Made by a program: the position numbers and the translations under genes. Below the pieces are notes generated by a model. That model worked only from the letters and a program-made list of their open reading frames with translations, was not told the DNA's origin and did not search any database. Shown here one piece after another: positions 59,687 through 64,000 of a stretch of 64,000 bases of DNA (positions are counted from its first letter, which is position 1; every line of letters begins with the position of its first letter). Location: contig JAEUHR010000025.1 in the NCBI GenBank assembly GCA_016794425.1, positions 91,041 through 155,040 on the forward strand, read 5' to 3'. This stretch comes from Planctomycetota bacterium. Lineage in GTDB: Bacteria; Planctomycetota; UBA1135; UBA2386.

Positions 59687-60769
59687 CTACTCCAGTTCGA
59701 CCATGCGCCCTTCGCGCGCCGCCTGGTCCGCCGCCAGCACGATGCGCAGGCTCTCGATCGCCTCGGCGTGGTGGTCGGACAGGTCCTCGTCCTGCCGGAT
59801 CGCGCGCAGCAGGCTCTGCTGCTCGCGCAGGCACAGGCCGTCGTGGTCGGGTTCGTCGCTGGTGTCGAACCACTCGTCCTGGCGCACGAACTCGCCGTCG
59901 GCGCCGAGTTCGGCGTGGTGCAGCAGGAGCCCGCCGGTCCTGCCGTGCGAGTCGACGGCGGCGCTGCCGGTCGTGCGCTCGCCCGAGCGGTCGACGATCG
60001 ACACGCTGCCCTTCGGGCCGACGACGTCCTTCACGAAGTGCGCGACCTCGCTGATCATCGGTCCCCAGCCGGCCTCGTACCAGCCGACCGAGCCGTCGGC
60101 GAACGTGACCTGCAGCTGGCCGTAGTTGTACATGTCGGGCTTCAGCGCCTCGGTGAGCCGCGCCCGGATCGCGCTGACGCGCACCGGCCGGCTCTGCGTC
60201 ATGCGGCACATCGCGTCGACGTAGTGCACGCCGCAGTCGACGATCGGCGACATCGACTGCATCAGCGCCTGGTGCGTGCGCCAGTCCTTGCCGCGGCTCT
60301 GCTGGTTCAGGTTCAGGCGCATCACCAGCGGCTTGCCGAGCGAACGCGCGAGCTGCACGAAGCGCTGCCAGGCCGGGTGCACGCGCAGCACGTAGCCGAC
60401 CAGCAGCTTGCGCTGCTTCCGGTGCGCCAGCGCGACCAGTTCGCGCGCTTCGTCGACGGTCTCGGCCAGCGGCTTCTCGAGGAACACGTGGGCGCCGCCC
60501 TCGATCGCGGCGCGCGCGATCGCGGCGTGCGTGTCGGGGAACGTGTTGACCGACACCACGTCCGGCTTCGTCGCCGCGAGAGCCGCGGCGTGGTCGGACC
60601 ACGTCGGCAGGCCGCCGAGTTCGGCCGACAACCGTTCGCGCGAGTCGCGGCCGCGGCTGACCAGACCGACGATCTCGAAGTCCTCGGCGAGCCGGTGGTA
60701 GGCGCGGGCGTGGGCGGTGCCCATGTTGCCGCAGCCGACGACGAGCACGCGCAGGCGAGGGTGTTGCAT
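59687..60769 (-). CDS. Gfo/Idh/MocA-family oxidoreductase
   Basis: A 360-residue NAD(P)-dependent sugar oxidoreductase. The Rossmann part has 'VLVVGCGNMGTAHARAYHRL' (8-27, shown in part) and 'FLEKPLAETVDEARELV' with the catalytic Lys of the EKP motif. The C-terminal domain has 'DCGVHYVDAM' with the His of the active site. The substrate is probably an inositol or sugar; planctomycetes encode many such enzymes. It sits 1 base after the nhaA stop, with AAGGAG inside the nhaA 3' end, so it is co-transcribed with it. Confidence 0.9.
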   Translation of the reverse strand: MQHPRLRVLVVGCGNMGTAHARAYHRLAEDFEIVGLVSRGRDSRERLSAELGGLPTWSDHAAALAATKPDVVSVNTFPDTHAAIARAAIEGGAHVFLEKPLAETVDEARELVALAHRKQRKLLVGYVLRVHPAWQRFVQLARSLGKPLVMRLNLNQQSRGKDWRTHQALMQSMSPIVDCGVHYVDAMCRMTQSRPVRVSAIRARLTEALKPDMYNYGQLQVTFADGSVGWYEAGWGPMISEVAHFVKDVVGPKGSVSIVDRSGERTTGSAAVDSHGRTGGLLLHHAELGADGEFVRQDEWFDTSDEPDHDGLCLREQQSLLRAIRQDEDLSDHHAEAIESLRIVLAADQAAREGRMVELE

Positions 60770-60770
60770 G

Positions 60771-62117
60771 TCAGTTCTCCTTCACGGTCGGGACGGACTC
60801 CGTGGCCAGTGCCGGCGTGGTGCGCAGGATCGCGAACCCGATGCACCCGGCCAGCGCCGAGGCCACCAGGATCGCGACCTTCGACGCCTCGAAGTTCGTC
60901 GGTTGATCGGCGAACGCGAGGCTGTCGATGAACAGCGACATCGTGAAACCGATGCCGGCGATCCATGCGACGCCGTGCACGTGCCCCCAGCCGACGCCGG
61001 CCGGCAGCGGGGCGCGGAGCAGCTTCACGCAGAGCCAGGTGGCCACCAGGATGCCGATCGGCTTGCCGAGCAAGAGGCCGAGGAACACTCCGTGTGCGGC
61101 CGGCTGCGTCGCCGCTTCGTCGAAGCCGCGCGAGACGTCGACGCCGGCGTTCGCCAGCGCGAACACCGGCACGATGAAGTGCGCCACCAGCGGGTGCAGG
61201 CCCTGCACCATGCGCTGCAGCGGCGCCTGCACGTCCTGGGCGTGCTGCTGCAGCCGGCGCACCAGCGCCAGCTGCCCCGGGCTGGTCAGCGGGTCGGGGT
61301 CGGCGATGCGGTCGAACTCGGCCAGCAGCGCGCGGCCGCGGATCGTGAACTCGGACTCGTCGAGCTGCCGGCGCGCCGGGATCGTCAGCGCCAGCGCGAC
61401 GCCGGCGATCGTCGCGTGCACGCCGGACTGCAGGAACGTCGCCCACAGCACGAGGCCGTAGACGACGTACGGCCAGGTCTTGCGCACGCCGAGCCGGTTG
61501 CTGACCACCGACGCGAGCAGCACGAGGCCGCCGAAGCCGAGATACTGCCAGGCGATCTCGTCGGTGTAGAAGATCGCGATCACCAGCACGGCGCCGAGGT
61601 CGTCGGCGACCGCCAGCGAGGCCAGGAACACCTTCAGCGCGACCGGCACGCGGCGGCCAAGCAGCGCCAGCACGCCGAGCGCGAACGCGATGTCGGTGGC
61701 CATCGGGATGCCCCAGCCGGCGGCCGCCGACGGCGCGTCGTGCCAGTGGATCGTCGCCGCGTAGATGCCGGCCGGCACCGCCATGCCACCGATCGCCGCC
61801 GCGACCGGCAGCGCGGCCTGACGGAACGACTGCAGGTGGCCGTCGAGCACCTCGTGTTTGATCTCGAGGCCGACGAAGAAGAAGAACAGCACCATCAGCC
61901 CGTCGCTGATCCAGTGCGCGGCGGACTTCGCGATCGTCTGGTCGCCGAAGCTCAGTGCGATCGACGTGTGCCAGAAGTGCTCCCACGCCGCGGCCCACGG
62001 CGAGTTCGCCATCACGATCGCCAGCGCCGCACAGGCGACCAGCAGGATGCCCGGAAAGGCCTCGGAGCGGACCATGCGGGCGAGGGGCGACAGCCGTTCG
62101 TCGGTCGGCGCGTGCAT
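60771..62117 (-). CDS. nhaA: Na+/H+ antiporter NhaA
   Basis: Exchanges sodium for protons across the inner membrane to keep pH and salt balance. The 448-residue protein has the NhaA order: 'LIVMANSPWA'-like start of helix 1, 'GLMVLFFFFVGLEIKHEVLDG', 'GWGIPMATDIAFALGVLALLG', 'KVFLASLAVADDLGAVLVIAIFY' with the D-D pair that binds Na+, and 'GVGWGHVHGVAWIAGIGFTMSLFI'. A cytoplasmic insert of ~50 residues (260-310) is longer than in E. coli. TACCGT lies 9 bases before the ATG. Confidence 0.95.
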   Translation of the reverse strand: MHAPTDERLSPLARMVRSEAFPGILLVACAALAIVMANSPWAAAWEHFWHTSIALSFGDQTIAKSAAHWISDGLMVLFFFFVGLEIKHEVLDGHLQSFRQAALPVAAAIGGMAVPAGIYAATIHWHDAPSAAAGWGIPMATDIAFALGVLALLGRRVPVALKVFLASLAVADDLGAVLVIAIFYTDEIAWQYLGFGGLVLLASVVSNRLGVRKTWPYVVYGLVLWATFLQSGVHATIAGVALALTIPARRQLDESEFTIRGRALLAEFDRIADPDPLTSPGQLALVRRLQQHAQDVQAPLQRMVQGLHPLVAHFIVPVFALANAGVDVSRGFDEAATQPAAHGVFLGLLLGKPIGILVATWLCVKLLRAPLPAGVGWGHVHGVAWIAGIGFTMSLFIDSLAFADQPTNFEASKVAILVASALAGCIGFAILRTTPALATESVPTVKEN

Positions 62118-62126
62118 CGGTCGCGC

Positions 62127-62132
62127 ACGGTA
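62127..62132 (-). promoter_or_regulatory. -10-like element of nhaA
   Basis: TACCGT, 9 bases before the ATG at 62117; no Shine-Dalgarno. Confidence 0.5.
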
Positions 62133-62186
62133 GGGGGCGTGTCCGCCGGTTCCAGCGAAACCGACCCGCCTCGGCGCGGTTCGCAC

Positions 62187-62192
62187 TAGCAT
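62187..62192 (+). promoter_or_regulatory. Possible -10 element of the protease gene
   Basis: TAGCAT, 31 bases before the ATG at 62224; a short leader of ~25 bases is predicted. Confidence 0.4.
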
Positions 62193-62223
62193 CTGCGCCG
62201 CCCCACTCGACCCCGGATCCACG

Positions 62224-64000
62224 ATGCTCGTCGCCCTCGTCTCGATGTCGTTCGTGCTGCCGCAGCAACCGCCGGTGCTGGCGCAGCGGGAGTACCACCG
62301 GCCCGACCTCGGCATCACGCTGCGCGAGACGCGCTGGTTCGATGCGGCGACCGGTCGCATCGAGCGCCGCACGACCGATGCGGCCGGCGCGCCGGTCGAT
62401 CCGGACGCGGTGCTGCGCGCGGCGTTCGCGCGCCGCGATACCGCGAACGGTCGGTTGCACCCGACCCTGGCCGCCGCGCTGGTCGGTGACGGTCCGCACG
62501 AGGTCGCGTTCTGGCTGCGGCGGCCGGCCGCGATGCCCGACCTGCGCGGCCTGATCGACGCGCGCGTCGCTGCCGGCGCGACGGCCGAGGATGCGCGCCG
62601 CGCCGCGCTGGCGGCCGCGTCGGCGGCGGTCGGTCCCGGCAACGCGGTGTTCGCGGCCGCCGCGGCAGCGGCCGGCGCCGTCGTCGTGCACGTCGACACG
62701 CTGACGCCGGTGGTGTTCGTGCGTGCTGCGGCGCCGACGGTGCGGGCGCTCGCGGCACGGGCCGACGTCGACCTCGCGTACGGCACGGCCACGGAATGGC
62801 TGCCCGAGGCGGCCGTGCCGGCCGGCGACACCGAGGCCGTCGTCGCCGCGTGGAACCAGTGGGCGAGCAAGACCGCGCGCACCGATGCCGTGCACCGCCG
62901 CGGCATCACCGGCGCCGGCGTCAAGGTGCTGGTCAACGACACCGCGCAGGTCGTCAGCAGCAACCCGTTCCTGCCGCCGATCGTCGTCGGCAGCGGCGCC
63001 GGCGTCGCGGCGCATGCGACCGCGGTGGCCGGGATCCTGGCCAGCAGCCACGTGCCGCACACCGGCGCGGCCCCCGGCCTGCAGCAGATCTACAGCTACG
63101 GCGGCTCCGGCGACGTCGTCGCACCGCAGGCCTGGGCCTGGGGCATGAGCCAGGGCATCAGCTTCGGCAACTGCTCGTGGTGGAACGGCCAGAAGGGCCA
63201 GCTCCAGTTCCTCGACCGCTGGTTCGACTACACCATCCGCCAGTTCGCGGTGATGCTGTTCAAGTCGGCCGGCAACCAGGGTGGCGGCGACGGCGCGATC
63301 ACGACTCCGGGCTGCGGCTACAACATGATCGCGTCCGGCAACGCCAACGACGGCAACACGTACGACTGGAGCGGCGATTCGATGTCGTCGTCGTCGAGCT
63401 GGGTGAACCCGCTGCCGGGCCACGACAAGCCCGAGGTCACGGCCTGCGGCACGTCGATCACGACCACGTCGACGGCCTCGCCGTGGACCGTGGCCGCCGG
63501 GTCGGGCACGTCGTACGCATCGCCGGTGACTTGCGGCGTGGCCGCGCTGCTGGCGCAGCAGAACCCGCTGCTGCAGGCGCGACCCGAGGCGGTGAAGGCG
63601 CTGCTGATGGCCGGCGCGTTCCACAACGTCGAGGGTGCGGCCGTGCTCAGCGACCGCGACGGCAGCGGCCACATCGATGCCGCGGCGTCGCACGCGGCGC
63701 TGGTCGCGGGTCAGTTGCATCTGGCGACGCTGACGCCGGCGTCGTTCGCCGGCGGCGTCTACGAGGTGCAGCTGCCGCTGGTGCGCAACGACGAGACACG
63801 GCTGTGCGCGGTGTGGTTCTCGGCGGCCGACTCGAGCTACACGACGGACGTGCTGCAGATGGACCTGGACCTGACCGTGTGGAACGGGCCGAGCCTGGTG
63901 GCCGCGGCCGCCGGCATCGCCAACCCGTTCGAGGTCGTGCAGTTCACGCCGCCGGCCACCGGCGTCTACACGGCGCGGCTGCAGGTGCAGCAGTTCCTCG
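62224..64000 (+). CDS. Exported subtilisin-family (S8) serine protease, 3' end outside window
   Basis: Translated by hand: open from the ATG to the right edge, 592 codons without a stop. The N-terminus is a signal peptide ('LVALVSMSFVLPQQPP'), followed by a ~180-residue pro-region rich in Ala. The S8 catalytic set is intact: D239 ('KVLVNDTAQ'), H264 ('AAHATAVAGILA'), oxyanion N351 ('KSAGNQGGG') and S430 ('GSGTSYASPVTCG'). A beta-rich domain starts after ~500 ('VYEVQLPLVRNDETRLCAVWFS'), resembling a P-domain-like or cell-surface module, and runs off the window. Secreted peptide degradation is the likely role. Two Cys after the Ser may form a disulfide. Confidence 0.88.
   Translation, partial: MLVALVSMSFVLPQQPPVLAQREYHRPDLGITLRETRWFDAATGRIERRTTDAAGAPVDPDAVLRAAFARRDTANGRLHPTLAAALVGDGPHEVAFWLRRPAAMPDLRGLIDARVAAGATAEDARRAALAAASAAVGPGNAVFAAAAAAAGAVVVHVDTLTPVVFVRAAAPTVRALAARADVDLAYGTATEWLPEAAVPAGDTEAVVAAWNQWASKTARTDAVHRRGITGAGVKVLVNDTAQVVSSNPFLPPIVVGSGAGVAAHATAVAGILASSHVPHTGAAPGLQQIYSYGGSGDVVAPQAWAWGMSQGISFGNCSWWNGQKGQLQFLDRWFDYTIRQFAVMLFKSAGNQGGGDGAITTPGCGYNMIASGNANDGNTYDWSGDSMSSSSSWVNPLPGHDKPEVTACGTSITTTSTASPWTVAAGSGTSYASPVTCGVAALLAQQNPLLQARPEAVKALLMAGAFHNVEGAAVLSDRDGSGHIDAAASHAALVAGQLHLATLTPASFAGGVYEVQLPLVRNDETRLCAVWFSAADSSYTTDVLQMDLDLTVWNGPSLVAAAAGIANPFEVVQFTPPATGVYTARLQVQQFL

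Noticed and set aside
1..64000. tRNA, rRNA, IS element or integrase signatures
   Set aside because: I looked for T-loop GTTCGANTC patterns, terminal inverted repeats and DDE or tyrosine recombinase motifs and found none; a tRNAscan or ISfinder run would be needed to be certain.

Overview
The window is GC-rich DNA (about 70% by eye) with a gene on one strand or the other almost everywhere. It has no rRNA, tRNA, CRISPR array or insertion sequence that I can recognise. The gene content points to Planctomycetota. It includes a repeat protein ending in a C-terminal module I associate with secreted planctomycete proteins, many exported proteins of unknown function, a sigma factor followed by a zinc-finger/TPR anti-sigma-like protein, an exported CxxCH cytochrome, and lone RCC1, PDZ and prenyltransferase-fold proteins. 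This placement is inferred from protein character, not from a marker gene.

Layout. 1-13.4 kb: an RCC1-repeat protein cut by the left edge, thiE, a membrane/TPR protein, a large exported protein with carboxypeptidase-regulatory-like domains, a di-haem peroxidase-like cytochrome, a UPF1/IGHMBP2-like helicase with an adjacent P5C dehydrogenase, a 73-residue zinc ribbon, a small lipoprotein and queG. 13.5-27.2 kb: a degenerate kinase-like protein, the sigma/anti-sigma pair, GDPD, gmhA, an alpha/alpha-toroid protein, an SDR, a methyltransferase, a TauE-type permease, malate dehydrogenase, small A/B-barrel and DUF2203 proteins, and ETF-quinone oxidoreductase. 27.2-35.8 kb: one leftward type VI secretion (T6SS) cargo operon. 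From its 5' end it encodes VgrG, DUF6484, a TIGR02270-like HEAT protein, a DUF2169 protein, a DUF4150 PAAR-like tip, an AHH nuclease toxin, an Imm11 immunity protein, an Imm49-like protein and a ketosynthase-fold protein without a recognisable active site. No sheath, baseplate or membrane-complex gene is in the window. 36-49.5 kb: methyltransferase, glpD, nagA, membrane proteins, a GT-C glycosyltransferase, an exported tandem beta-carbonic anhydrase with a histidine-rich tail, and EF-G. 49.5-64 kb: two cupins around a PTPS-family protein, a gene-poor stretch with a structured RNA candidate, a UDP-galactopyranose-mutase-like flavoprotein, an MFS carrier, a membrane-anchored binding-protein-like protein, a PDZ lipoprotein, mutM, methylmalonyl-CoA epimerase with an acyl-CoA carboxylase subunit, an oxidoreductase, nhaA, and a subtilisin-family protease running off the right edge.

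Gene expression. A -10-like hexamer (TAGCNT, TANNNT or CATGAT) lies only 6-10 bases before the start codon of many first genes, which have no Shine-Dalgarno sequence. Many genes inside operons, and a few others, do have one (for example at 19706, 25332, 57502, 59625, 60769). This suggests that leaderless mRNAs are common, and I used it to choose several starts (thiE, nagA, the 36.7 kb methyltransferase, glpD).

The most unusual items are the structured RNA candidate at 51.07-51.35 kb, the leaderless promoter pattern, the tandem carbonic anhydrase and the T6SS toxin/immunity operon.
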